The translations under genes and the position numbers were made by a program. 64,000 bases of DNA from Talaromyces rugulosus (Eukaryota; Ascomycota; Eurotiomycetes; Eurotiales; Trichocomaceae): contig NC_049561.1 of the NCBI RefSeq assembly GCF_013368755.1, positions 5,890,001 to 5,954,000 on the forward strand. The letters are read 5' to 3'. Positions 1 to 10,799 of the stretch are shown here, one piece after another (the first letter of the stretch is position 1; the number at the start of each line of letters is the position of its first letter). Under the pieces are notes generated by a model. It worked only from the letters and a program-made list of their open reading frames with translations. It was not told the DNA's origin and made no database searches.

Positions 1-596
1 TGGAATTACGCTGTTTGCATTGGTCCCAAATACAACGGAATTTCTGGTAACTCGCCTCTGTACAACATCACTGGTCATTTACTAACTTTGAACAGAATGC
101 CATTTCTTTTGCTATGAACGGAAATATCGCACTTTCGATGGAAATCGGGTCTGCATATGCTCTGCAAGTTTGCTTGCTACAGATTCCCGCCTTGGTTCTA
201 TACAGTGCTGTTAATGCCCACTTTGTCGACCCTGCTGACATCGCCAGCCATTCTTTCAAGTGAGTAGTACACTGCTAGCTACTTAGGCTCTCAAATTGGA
301 TTCTGGAAACTAACATGTAAAAATAGTCTCATTTTCCCTCAATGGGACATGGTGACTGTGATTCTCTGCGTCTTCCTTCTGTCATACATGTATGGCGAAG
401 GCAAAAGTAATTACTTTAAGGGCTCCATTCTAGTCCTTACTTACCTGGTCGTCGTGATTGGCTTTTACCTGTCTGGCTACAATGACCTTGAAATCATGGG
501 CATCGATCGTTTCGATACGTTGGCCCTGGGTGGCTCGGACAAGTTCTACACAGTTGGCCGAAGTACGAGTGGTGCCGCCTATCCCGCTTCGGCTTA
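1..596 (+). CDS. VNX1: Vacuolar monovalent cation/H+ antiporter, C-terminal part (Vnx1-like, CaCA superfamily)
   Basis: This is the 3' end of a multi-pass transporter; the 5' part lies outside the window. Three exons are visible, about 2-46, 96-259 and 327-596. They are separated by a 49-bp intron with an ACTAAC branch site and a 67-bp intron with a GTGAGT donor. The spliced protein carries the signature ALVPNTTEFLNA followed by MEIGSAYALQVCL, and then two further hydrophobic segments. Those blocks are typical of the second exchanger repeat of the fungal Vnx1 (YNL321W) type, which moves Na+/K+ into the vacuole against protons. They differ from the GNAAEH-type repeat of the Vcx1 Ca2+ exchanger. 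The stop TAA is at 594-596. The assignment rests on motif memory; another member of the CaCA superfamily remains possible. Confidence 0.75.
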
Positions 597-1641
597 AGAC
601 AGTGAACCGAGTTGAGGCTGTATATATGCACACTACGTAGCTATTTGCTACAATTCTGCTTTATCGGTTATGTTTCTGCCATTTTTTGTTTTATCTCGGT
701 TGTTGCATGATTTTTTTTTTTATTGTCTGTGTCTAGTGATCTCTGTGCATAAGGCCTCGGCGTTCTTTCACTCACTCTTTGCATATAATTGAATATGGAT
801 ATTGAATATAAACCTTGCATGGGTTGCCTTATAAAATGATCCTCTCCCCTTCTTTTACCCTGTATGATCACCCAAACCATCAATTGATGTTAGTGAGATA
901 CCTGTAAGATAAGCGCCTCTTGACAGAAGCAAACATCGCCATCCAATAGTTTGACACGACCTGCTCAAATAAAGGGCTTCCACCTCCGCCTCAGCCTGAC
1001 AAGAGGATCAATGACAGGGCTGGGATAGCGATTGGCTTGACTTAGTAGCGCCGAAATCATGCAGCAACGAGGAAGGCTTCTGTACCGTAACTCTGGTGCT
1101 CGTTAGAGCAGGACTACGTTACCAACTTAAATGTCTAGAAACGCCGTGGCCAGGTGTAATCTGGCCGCAGGACCGGTGGAATCATAATTCGATCCATTGA
1201 GACGTCGGGGGGGGTGAATTCTGAGAAAAGGAAACTCGGGTACCTCGAGAAGAAGTTGGAAGATATTGAAGAACGAACAATATATAGTGCAACATCGACG
1301 GACGCGTTTTACATCACGTCGATGATAACATTGAACATTTGAACACGATATATATAAAAGTAACCTATTCACACGTCCTCGCTTTACAACTAGAATAATA
1401 GGATCGGCGAACTTGACACTGAAAATGATTGCCACTGAAGTCTTTCACGGCGTCGTTTCCACCCGGGACTCACTCCTTATATCTCCGCTGTTGTCAACTC
1501 TCGCCTCAAGGTCGCCTCTTGCCTTCCCTCATCAAAACGTCACCGTCGCTTTTTCCCAATCGAATTTTTTTGACCTCTACCTAGACACTTGATCCTAGGA
1601 TAAGTAGTCATGCAAACCCAGGAATATTTTACTGCCTCAAA
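597..1641. other. Intergenic region between the antiporter and the rhodopsin-domain gene
   Basis: About 1 kb with no convincing gene. It must hold the antiporter 3' UTR (T-rich around 710-725) and the promoter of the gene starting at 1642. The short open frames here lack family motifs and splice logic. Confidence 0.6.
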
Positions 1642-2698
1642 ATGGAAGACCGCCGACCCATTATCTGGGCAGTGACAATCGTTATTTTCGTGATTGCGAC
1701 CATTTCCGTAGCGCTTTATGCGATCTCCGCGCTCTTCGTAGTCAGGAAATTCACGCTGCCTGATTATTTGATGGTCATTGCATGGGTTGGTTACGATCCT
1801 GCCTTAATAAATGAGAAATATCTGTTGACTGTGTTTGCTTGATAGGGTCTTGATTGCGGCATGGTGGCTGCAGTCTTCGTCGCACTGGCAAAGGGTTTTG
1901 GGATGCATGAGCATGACATCGACCCAGAGGATACAGTCAGTGTCAACAAGTCCATTTATGTCTTTCACATTCTATATGTAAGTCTCTAAAAGAAACCAAT
2001 ATGGGAAGTAATGATATACTGAGTGTCTGTTTACTGCCCCGTCCAGAATCTGACCCCAATATGCGCCAAAAGCTCCATTCTGATATTCTACTTCTCACTC
2101 ACACGTGGGAAGAAAGTATTGCTCTGGGCAAATTATTCCCTTCTTTTTATCGTGGTTGTGGTAGGCTTGGCTTTGACGATAAGCCAGGTCTTTCAGTGCC
2201 ACCCCGTATCTGCAGTCTTCGAGTTGGAAAAACAAACCAAGAAAACCTGCACGAATATTTTTATTACGGCTATATCGACGTCGCCTTACAACATAGCTAC
2301 CGATATAGCACTTCTTGTTATCCCAATTCCCCGTTTGACTCGAAACCGTCTGCCATACAGACAGCGATTGATCTTGGTGGCCATCTTTGGGACTGGTTTC
2401 TTAGCGATAGTGGCAGACATCATCCGGATTACGTTTCTTCAAAATACCGCCAAGGCGGAACTGACAAGGCTCCATTCGTATTACACTGCAGACATCTCGA
2501 ACGAGGATGACACCTGTCAGTTGGTCCTTCCAACCACGCTCGTCTTAACGCTCCCTGAGGACTAATCATGAAACAGGGTATAGCGCATATTCGATTATGT
2601 GGTCTGTTATCGAAGTAAATGCAACAATTGCCTGCGCTTGTATTCCAAGCCTAAAACCCCTTGCAGCTCGAGCCGTTTATTATGTTCGACCCCCGTAA
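1642..2698 (+). CDS. Rhodopsin-domain integral membrane protein (fungal 7-TM family)
   Basis: Four exons, 1642-1785, 1846-1977, 2047-2515 and 2577-2698, give a 288-residue protein with seven likely membrane helices. Recognisable blocks of the fungal rhodopsin-like membrane family are KFTLPDYLMVIAW, LDCGMVAAVFVALAKGFG, the CAKSSILIFYF helix, and the late IMWSVIEVNATIACACIPSL helix. These proteins are orphan 7-TM proteins, often near secondary-metabolism genes; their ligand is unknown. The usual C-terminal cytoplasmic tail is missing. The frame stops at TAA 2696-2698, just after the last helix, and the next open frame (transporter) already begins at 2682 in another phase. The tail may therefore have been lost by a frameshift next to the GGA repeat. 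The splice sites are all GT-AG and in phase, so the gene body looks intact. Confidence 0.75.
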
Positions 2699-4264
2699 AG
2701 AAAGTGACACAACGCCCACATCGGGAGGAGGAGGAGGAGGAGGAGGAGGAGGAGGAGAAGGGCGTGAAGGGCCTGGTGAAATGATGGAAATCCTAACCAG
2801 GAAAGAAGAACTCGAGTTGGAGGGACAAAGCACAACAGGCAATCTGGAAAGATATCCACGCAATATAAGATTACTCAATCTTTTAAATCTAAGACCGCGA
2901 AACATGCTCGGACTGAATTCCAAGCGAGCATTTGCTCCCAACTGCCTGGTTACTACGCTCTTCTTTTGCTGGGGTACAGCATATGGGTTTCTCAATGTCC
3001 TTGGTGTGCGATTTGGACAGGCGCGTTTTGGCCCATGGGAATCGATTGCCCTCCAGAGCGCATATTTCCTAGGCTACGTTCCTATTCCGCTTCTGGTAGG
3101 CCGTCGCATATTGAAAAGATCAGGCTTTACCGCCGCATTCATTTCGGGTCTTTATATATATGCTCTGGGGACCCTGCTCTTTTGGCCCGCTGCCGTACTG
3201 GTATCATTTCCGATGTCGTTTATATCAAACCTGATTATCGGTTCTGGCCTTGGTATATTAGAGCTTACAGCTAATCTGTTCATAGCAATATGTGGCCCCT
3301 TGGAGTATGCTGAGATTCGGCTGCTCATCGCACAAGGGTTTCAAGGCATTGGGAGTCTGGTCTCTCGATTAATAGCCGGCAAAATTTTGCTGCCACATGT
3401 GAACCACATTGATGAAGTGATCAATGTGCAGTGGGCGTTCCTCACGATTGCCATTTTCGATGCGCTGCTCGCTGTTTGCTTCTATTACCTGCCAGTGCCT
3501 GAAGCTCCAGACAAGGATCTCGACAAGCTGGCTCAGCGGCGTCCAGCCAACAATGCCAGGGTACTCGGATTCCCCGTGACTTACATGACGATAGTGTTGG
3601 GTGTGTCGTCGCAATTCTTCCAAGAGATGGGCCAACAAACACGTGTCACCAGTTACCCCGATTTTGTCAAAAAAGTTATGCCAAAGTGAGTAAATAATAA
3701 AATTGCAACCTTCCCCTTATTCTCCCGAGGACTTTCAAAAGCTAACCTTTTTCTCTCTCTTTTCTTTCAATGCCAAAGATCCAAACTCTCCTCGGAGGTT
3801 GATTTCGCTTCTGCTGGTACTGCAGTGTGGACTTTTGCTCGCTTTTTCGCGGCCTACATTCAATGGAAGGGTTTTAAGCCTCGATGGACACTTCTGATTT
3901 GTTTTGTTCTCGGTATAGTCCTAGGTATTATCTGCCTGACAACAACTGGTGCGGCACCAATCACCGCGGCTGTTCTGTTATGGGGCGTATTTGCTCCAAT
4001 CTACCCCCTTGTTTATGCAATCTCAATGCGTGGAATGGGGGTCCATACCAAAACTGCATCCTCCTTTATGGCTTCTTCTCTTTCAGGTGCGTTCTTGGCC
4101 TACTACGCTCGATACGGTGTCTGTTGACCCTTGGCGAACCGAATTCGTATATTCTTGTTATCGTTTTCCTGGCTGCTGGGATGATTTTTCCTTTGTATCT
4201 GAACGTGGTGCCAGCTGCAAGGAGACAGGTTGACCCGATCAAGAATGAATACCTAGTAGAGTAG
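2682..4264 (+). pseudogene. FucP-like MFS transporter, probably damaged at its C-terminus
   Basis: The open frame 2682-3685 continues after an intron (3686-3778) at 3779. It shows family blocks of the fungal L-fucose-permease-like MFS group: LNSKRAFAPNCLVTTLFFCW, FIISG-like membrane helices, LELTANLFIAICGP and QGFQGIGSL, then after the intron VWTFARFFAAY and SMRGMGVHTK. Such proteins import sugars across the plasma membrane. The start is either ATG 2682, inside the last codons of the upstream gene and followed by a polyglycine run from the GGA repeat, or ATG 2781. The end is abnormal. After the SLSGAF block the frame hits TGA at about 4127, while the expected last helix (FLAAGMIFPLYLNVVP) and tail (QVDPIKNEYLVE, stop at 4264) lie in another phase. 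A middle piece (SVDPWRTEFVYS) lies in a third. No intron joins them cleanly, so I infer one or two indels. An assembly error would look the same. Confidence 0.6.
2724..2757 (+). repeat. (GGA)n trinucleotide repeat
   Basis: About 11 uninterrupted GGA units. They lie immediately after the stop codon of the rhodopsin-domain gene and inside the open frame of the transporter, where they read as polyglycine; other phases give poly-Glu or poly-Arg. The slippage-prone tract sits exactly where two membrane-protein frames meet. Confidence 0.95.
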
Positions 4265-4514
4265 CCCACGGCCAATTATGTCTACTCGCTCCGAATAGTT
4301 AGTTAGAACTACTCTGCCATTATCGAAACTTCCGCGAGAGATTGAGGTAGAGGTGACTGAAAAAAGGTTCCTTCGCCCATGACCCTTAATGAATAACCAG
4401 CATCCTAGTCTCTATCCCATATAAATAAATCTAGCAACTATCAGTGAAGCTCTATCCAGGGCGATGGCAAAGCTTTGTGATTTAGTGTATACTCTTCAGA
4501 AACGGCCGGTCCGC

Positions 4515-5684
4515 TCAGATTTGATTGAACCATTCATCTTCAATGAGCTCCTTTGCTGTTGGCCTGTCTCTTGGGTCGAGCTTCATTAGTTTTAGGATGA
4601 ATTCCTTATCTTGCTTCGAAATCTCTTTTTGGCTAGCCAGTGAGAAAGGTCTCAATTTCTCAGGCGGCACATCATTCATAATGAGCGATAGCACTCCCAA
4701 TGTCTCCTCATCAGCAAGATCACCATATGACGGAGGAAATGGCCCAAAATAGATGTTGTATTTGGCAAGGATATCTAGTTCATATTCATCGTGGCCACGG
4801 GGGACCTTTGGCTTGAATATGCAAAAGTTCTCACCCCAGATCATGGATATCACCTTCGAAAATTCATGGTTACTAAGGTTCATCTCACAAAAGTAAACAT
4901 GGCCGGTATGAATAATAATTACCATCGTCCCAAATGACCAAATGTCAGTCGGCGGGCCCCACTGCAGCCCTAATTGTGCCTCTGGGCTCCGCCAGATGGG
5001 TGTGCCGATTTCATCGCGGTTCTTGCAGAATTGAGACGTTACGAGGACTGTACTTTCGAGATCTGCGAGCTGGACGTCACTAAAGCGTTGTTTGCTCCCA
5101 CCCTGGGAATGTGGCGCGTAGTTCACAAGGACATTGCCCATTTTGATATCTGCAACGGTTATTTGAGTAAGTATCTAGTGCTCACAGTTAAAAATAGGGT
5201 TTATCCCGACCTGTGTGTACATAACCATCTTCATGCAGTACTTTCAATGCCTCTAGGATCCTCTTTGATACATATCTGATCTCTCTTCCACTAAGCCTCT
5301 TCGTTCCCGAAGCGGCCAGCAGATCATCCTCGAGATGTTTCAACACGATGGCAGGCGGGGCTGCTGGTGGCTCAGTTATCTCATCGATCAAGGGCCGCAG
5401 ATGCGGTGTTCTGTCCTAGAATTTCCTAATGACGTCCCTCTCGTTTGTGATGCGGAAATGGCGCGCAGTTTTGATTATGACAGTTTGTCCGGTCCTGTCA
5501 CTATTATTAACAACGTATGTTAGCGAGAAAAAAAAAAGTTGTCATTATTGGGTCTCGAAAGACCTGTAATTGGTAGGTAGCTTGCTAGCCAGATGAATTC
5601 GCCGAGTTGTCTGGCGACAGTATATGTACTGACTTTTCCAGTGAGAGATTGGCCTAGCTTCAGGAGAGGAGACTTTAGAGTCAT
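4515..5684 (-). pseudogene. Protein kinase-like gene, inactivated (SRPK-like catalytic loop)
   Basis: On the minus strand a putative start ATG at 5684 opens a degenerate glycine loop (TGKVSTYTVARQLGEFIWLA). The ATP-lysine strand (QTVIIKTARHFR) follows further on. The reading continues to RKF, a stop TAG at about 5417, then DRTPHLRPLIDEI. The C-lobe follows: LKHLEDDLL, the catalytic loop VHTDIKMGNVLVN split by an intron near 5147-5205, ADLES in place of DFG, GTPIWRSPEA as the activation/P+1 loop, and TDIWSFG. It ends EDEWFNQI and stop. Family members I know have Gln where the TAG sits, so CAG to TAG is the likely change. The first exon also lacks a GT donor where one is expected. A protein could start at Met 5391 but would lack the N-lobe. 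This fungal kinase family has no established function. Confidence 0.65.
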
Positions 5685-6135
5685 CTAGACGGGTCGGAGT
5701 TTGGATGCGAGGGCCATGTAGGGACTATTTCCTTTCAGTCTGAAAAATTGAAATATAATGATGTCCTCGAGAATTGCTTGTCTAAAATACTGGCTGCTCT
5801 CACAAGCGAGATGGCGAGGGCATGGATTTGTTCCGAATCTATGTTAAAGACGGAGGGTGTATAAACGTGGTGTCTTTCTCGGCTCCCGGCCTCCGATTTA
5901 TCTACAAAAGAGAATACCCTAAACAACCGGCATAGGTCCTCGCTTTACATACACAATAAAACACCGATTGTCATCTGATGCATAGACATTGTGTGAATAA
6001 TCGTAGATATTTTCTAAATCGTATCGACTCCAAGCTGACTGTCAAAGCTAACGATTCAGATTACTTACACCCGGCATGTTTTTCTTCTTTTCCTCCCTCT
6101 CTTCCTCTCTCATCTTCACAACATTTCCAACATTT
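5685..6135. other. Spacer between kinase relic and NIC96
   Basis: 450 bp without a recognisable gene. The last part is probably the NIC96 3' UTR. Confidence 0.5.
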
Positions 6136-9100
6136 TCAAAACGCTCCAATCTCAGCCCCCGCACGAGCCAGAGTCTCATACACCCGCGGCTGCAGCTTAT
6201 ACCTAATCATACCCGAAAACAGCATAAGATCCTTAGCCATAACCAGCAAATCCTCTGCCAAAGTCTGACGAATCGCGTTCTCGTACGCGCCCGAGTTGAG
6301 GCGCTCGCGCTCGCGGCCGATGCAGGTTATGCTCCAGATGATCAAATGGCCAATATTACGCGCGATAACGCCAGGCAAACCGGCAAAGGCTTGCGTGGCG
6401 TTGCGGATATATGGCACGGAACCCTTGGCACGTAAGGGTAGGATTTGGAGGGCGTGGATTGCCTTTGAAAATGGGTTAGCTCAACAGAAATTGAAAAGAA
6501 AAAAAAAGGGTGTGTAAGCGTACGTCTAATGCTGGTGCCCAGCTCCCGGCTTCGACGAGGACCTTGGCTTCCATCATCTGTAACAGAATTCCACATCCAT
6601 CACGGTTGACTTGGCGGATTTTCTGGTAGTAAAGTGCATTGCTGTTGTACAGACTGATCATGTTCTTCGCTAGAATCACTGGATTGTCGACAGTGGTGAG
6701 ACTGAGACTACTACCAGGTGCTGCTGAAGCAGCCGCGTCTCCTCCATGGACTTCTCTGGGCTTCAAAGGTTGAAAGTCGGATACGGACTGGCCCAAGTCC
6801 AGCGCAACGGTTTCTGACAAAGCACGGTTGATGATGTCAATGACGTGGTCGTAGTCCTCGGCAAGATGGTATAAAAGCACTGCATCGGCCACCAATCCTT
6901 TGTCGTCCGCCACTGCTGCAGCCTGGATTGTGATGGTCCTGAGGAATTCCTCTTGGTCGATGAGCTTGATGAGTTTCAGGCGCCGTTCAATGGCTCCCTT
7001 GATTCTCACGCCATCGGCGCGAATGTCACCAAGTAGTTTCGCAAAGTCTCTGGTCTCGAGAATGAATTCTCGCAGTGCCTCGTGGCATACAGAGGCTTGT
7101 GAATTACCAAGGGATCCAGGGAGGTCTGCGTTTAGACAAATGAGTGCAAAATAATCAATAGCGGCATCGACGTTTCCTGTGCGGAATTCGCGAGTGTATT
7201 GTGTGATCAGGTATGCGAAATTTATTTGAGGGAATTGTTGAGTAGTAAAAGACACTTTTTGAAACAAGTCAGTAAATAATCCTAGGGGTAGAAGATTTTT
7301 GCCACTACTTACGAATCTCTTCGCCCGCGGTGTAAAAGTCGGAAACGCGCAGAAGCCCGTAATAATCCAGGGCAATGGCGAAATGCACGGCGCTAACTGG
7401 AGCATGAGATCCAAGGTATGAAATTGCATTCTCAAACATCCCACCCAAAATCTGCAAGAGGAAAAAAGTTCCATAGCCACCGGGACTATCCGATCCCTTG
7501 GCAAAGACTCGTTGGCCAATCTCGGAAATATCGGTTTGGATATCTTCAAGGCCGAAGAAGTCTCCAGCAATTTCTTCAACACGATCATCTTCTCTGGCAA
7601 GGGTGAATTGCAACCACATCCAATCCTCCACACCCTGGCCAACGCCGTCTAGTCTTCTGCGACTGAGGTCACAGCGGCCGATTATCTTGTAACATGCCAT
7701 ACGGTATGGGTCGACTGTGTTCTCTGGGGCATTGCGCAAGCGTTGTTGATACTCTCCGTTGATCTTTTGTTGCAGGTCTCGGGGTAATCTCCTATTCTGA
7801 GCATAGGTCGTCATGTAGGTCACGAATTTGTGGTCGAGCGATCTGAAACCCGGATCAGAACTGACATATTCGGCAGCTTCGGTCACAAATCCACTGCGAA
7901 GAAGGAAAAAGATCAATATCCAACAATAGTCGTCACCAACAATCTGCAACTCCGTTCCGTCCGGGGCAAGATCTTTTCGGGTGGCACGAAGGCGAATATA
8001 AGCCCGGATTCTGTTGATGGTCGACGGAATTCCGCCAATTTGCGCTTCCCGTGGATTCTTGGCTATTGCGGCCTCAACTTCAGAGTAGAATGCTCGTTCC
8101 AGGAAACCTCTTGACCCTTCAATGACCTTCTTTCTCAAGGTTATGGCGTCCTTGGAAGTGGAGGTCTCGTTCAGATAATCGTTGGCAAAGCGCCTCTCCT
8201 TCAAGGCCCCCGCATCAGCGAAACTAGATACATTGCGCGCTTCTCCAGTAATTGATATTAATGCATGATAAGCTTCTGTCAATTGACGGGGTACCTAGTT
8301 TTGTTAGCCTGTAGAAAGTAACTTTGGTCGCATGTCCTTGGACTTACATCGCCACCAGCATGGTCTTCAACTTCTCCGAATTCGTGAAGGATCGAATAAG
8401 GCCTATCCTCCATTCTGGCCTCGTTCAAACGCCGCACCTTTTCACCGAAAATGCCCATCTTTTCCCGTAGAAAGCGGTTGTCTGGGCTCTGTGACACTGT
8501 GTCGCCTCTTTCATTGGGGTCCGCAAACAGTTGCGAACTCGCAATTGGATTTCCGGGCAGCCCAATGACTGATTTCTCCAGAGCAGAACGTCCGAAAACA
8601 CTCCGTGTACCCGACGGTCCCGAGGGCCTTACTTGCGTAGTACGGCCGAATGAGCCCCGGTTGTCAAAGTCGCCATCCTTAGATGACAGGCCAAAGTGCT
8701 GAAAAATCCTATGGCGCTGGTCGTCCCAGTTCATATTAACTTTCTCCTCCAGAAATGCGTCGAAATCGTGGTGAACACGGGCTAGGCTCTCGGCGACCAT
8801 AGCCTGGCGCCCACGTTGTTGAATACCTCTCATGAATTTTTCATTATCGGGATCGAAGCTATCCATTTGTTTGAGGGATGCAGAAGTAGCGGTTTGCGAG
8901 TCGAGGGCTCTCAAGTCACGTAGAGCGTGGCCGGGCGATATTCCTGAAGCTGCAAGTAGGTAATGTCTGATAGATAGTTCATGTTAGCATCGAAAAACCA
9001 CCAGCTAAAAATTTATTTTTTGAAATATATCTCTCCACACTCACGCTTTTTGATCCCGGGGTCCATGTTGGGATTTTTTGGCGTCGGGTGTCCCAAGCTC

Positions 9101-9466
9101 CCTAGCTTTCCTGCGAATATCATCAAGCCCTAATTGAAGGCTGGGCAGCTCTGCAAACCCGGTATCCGGCGTAGCAGAAGAAGCAAAGGATCGTTTCTTT
9201 CCCCTCTCGAGTAGGCTGTTGAAATAAGCAGGTTGGGTGTTCTGGGAAGACTGCGCAAGCTGCGCCGAGGGTTGCTGTTGCGCCTGGCTTGCACCAGCCT
9301 GCGGAGCTTGCTGTTGAGTCTGACGGCCTAGTAGAGAAAAGCCGGAGGACGGAGCAGGATTCGCAGACGAGAATATGCTTGTCGGTTGTTGTTGCTGCTG
9401 CTGTGGCGCCGTTGATGGGCCAGTGGCACTTGCTCCAAACAACGAGCTTCCAAACGCGTTCGCCAT
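6136..9466 (-). CDS. NIC96: Nucleoporin NIC96 (Nup93 family), inner-ring scaffold of the nuclear pore
   Basis: Five exons on the minus strand, about 9466-9045, 8966-8348, 8294-7313, 7254-6524 and 6462-6136, encode roughly 1026 residues. The N-terminus is Gln-rich with FG-type dipeptides (residues 1-80), followed by LGLDDIRRKARELG. The long alpha-solenoid contains typical Nic96/Nup93 stretches: FALICLNADLPG and CHEALREFILETR, then DQEEFLRTITIQAA, AVLLYHLAEDYD, and near the end YIRNATQAFAGLP. Nic96 recruits the Nsp1-Nup49-Nup57 channel complex through its N-terminus and anchors the inner pore ring. It is divergently transcribed from COX16, with 381 bp between the two start codons. All introns are GT-AG. 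Only the exact edges of the fourth intron are slightly uncertain. I am confident of the family. Confidence 0.92.
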
Positions 9467-9847
9467 TGTTGTTGATGCTGCGAAATTTTTGCAGTCGGGT
9501 GAGGCTCACCAGCGAGGCGAGCGATTATTACGGGGGGGAAGCAGTCGATGCAACAGAGGACGAGAAAGAGCGACTGCTGCGACGAGCACGAGGAGGAGGC
9601 CACAGCGCGGCCGGAGGGAATTGATATCAGGAAGTTACTAGTATTGTTTTCTCTACAAAGCTCGCCCTACCCGGCCGCGCGGATCATTGATTCGCCGAAT
9701 GCTTAACCCGGAGAACAATGTGTGATTATTCTCTGTGCTTATACGACACGCACCTACTAGTACCTACAGGTTTTCCACAGCCAACTACTGCCCAGTCGCC
9801 GGCATCGATGGAATTGAGCGAGTGCTAGACGACCTACGACCTACCTC
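9467..9847. promoter_or_regulatory. Shared divergent promoter region of NIC96 and COX16
   Basis: 381 bp between two head-to-head start codons. It is GC-rich in the middle. I see no canonical TATA box, as usual for housekeeping genes. Bidirectional use is inferred from the gene layout only. Confidence 0.5.
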
Positions 9848-10306
9848 ATGCCGGCCTTTCAGTCCAAAACTTTCCGGCGCACGCCCACGGCGTCATCCTC
9901 GTTAGGAGAGCGACTGGGCGCCGTCTACAGATCGAAACTGACCCGGCACCCGTTTCTTCTCTTTGGGCTCCCGTTTATCTCGGTGATTCTCGCGGCGTCG
10001 TTTGTTCTGACGCCGGCCACAGCCCTGCGGTACGAGCGCTATGATCGCAAAGTGCACCAGCTCAACAAGGACGAGGAAATGGAGCTGGGGCTCAAAGGAC
10101 CGGATGGCGACGAGGGAATCAAGCGAAACCCACGACGGCGCGTTGTTGGCAGCGAAAGGGACGAATACTACGTGAGTTTTTCCGAGCATCGTGTGATATC
10201 AGAGGCTCACGCACGATGATGGCAGCGGCTTATGGCCAAGGATCTAGACCACTGGGAGCAGAAGCGTGTGCAGCGATTCAAGGGCGAGCCTGACGGGCGG
10301 TTCTAG
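9848..10306 (+). CDS. COX16: Cytochrome c oxidase assembly protein COX16, mitochondrial inner membrane
   Basis: Two exons (9848-10171 and 10226-10306) encode 134 residues, the usual size for fungal Cox16. A positively charged N-terminus (FRRTPTASS, YRSKLTRHP) precedes a single transmembrane segment (FLLFGLPFISVILAASFVL). Then comes the conserved ALRYERYDRKVHQL motif, and the second exon encodes a WEQKRVQRFKGEPDG tail. Cox16 is a single-pass inner-membrane protein needed for complex IV assembly, acting around Cox1/Cox2 maturation. The intron has a GTGAGT donor and a GGCAG acceptor and is in phase. The ATG at 9848 is the first in frame and gives a sensible presequence. Neighbouring NIC96 is transcribed in the opposite direction from the same intergenic region. 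Confidence 0.92.
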
Positions 10307-10799
10307 TGCATACATATTATTTTCTACGTTGTAACTACTAGTAAAGGTTCATGCAAGCACAGTAGTGCATCACAATTTTAAGTACGCTCGTACGTAGTCG
10401 CACTGCTAGTAGCGAGACTAATCGCCACCGCCTGTTCCAGCCGGGCCTTTTCTGGCGCGGGATAACGTCATATTCCAGCCATCGTGTTCCTCCGGCCGCC
10501 GGCTCCACTTGGCTCTCGCCCTCTCGCTCTCTCGCGCGCGCTCATTCTCCTCCCTTCTCTCGATGATATCAGTCCTGATATCAGATCCCAGTCTTCCCCC
10601 CGCCCGGAGTGTGCCGATCGAGAGGCACCGCAGTTCTTTTTCCCTGGTTGTGATCAACCCAGAACCAGCCAACCAACCCGACCGTTCCAGTTTCTTCTAT
10701 CCCGAACATGTCTCGCCGTTGCTAGCCAGCTGCTGCAGCATGCAGACATATCCAAGATACACTGACTGCTCGTTCACCACCCTTTAACACACATCCGCC
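10307..10799. promoter_or_regulatory. Intergenic region with pyrimidine-rich leader of the phosphatase gene
   Basis: 493 bp. The stretch 10500-10570 is strongly CT-rich on the + strand, a common feature of fungal promoters just upstream of transcription starts. No gene seen. Confidence 0.45.

Noticed and set aside
2001..2510. 169-codon + strand frame overlapping the rhodopsin-domain gene
   Set aside because: Different phase from the exon with the conserved membrane helices; no hydrophobic segments or motifs of its own.
2651..2995. Proline-rich minus-strand frame
   Set aside because: The polyproline is simply the complement of the GGA repeat; it is antisense to the transporter N-terminus.
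9123..9624. Several overlapping frames around the NIC96 N-terminus (poly-Cys, poly-Gln, poly-Leu)
   Set aside because: All are phase shadows of the CAG/CAA-rich N-terminus of NIC96.
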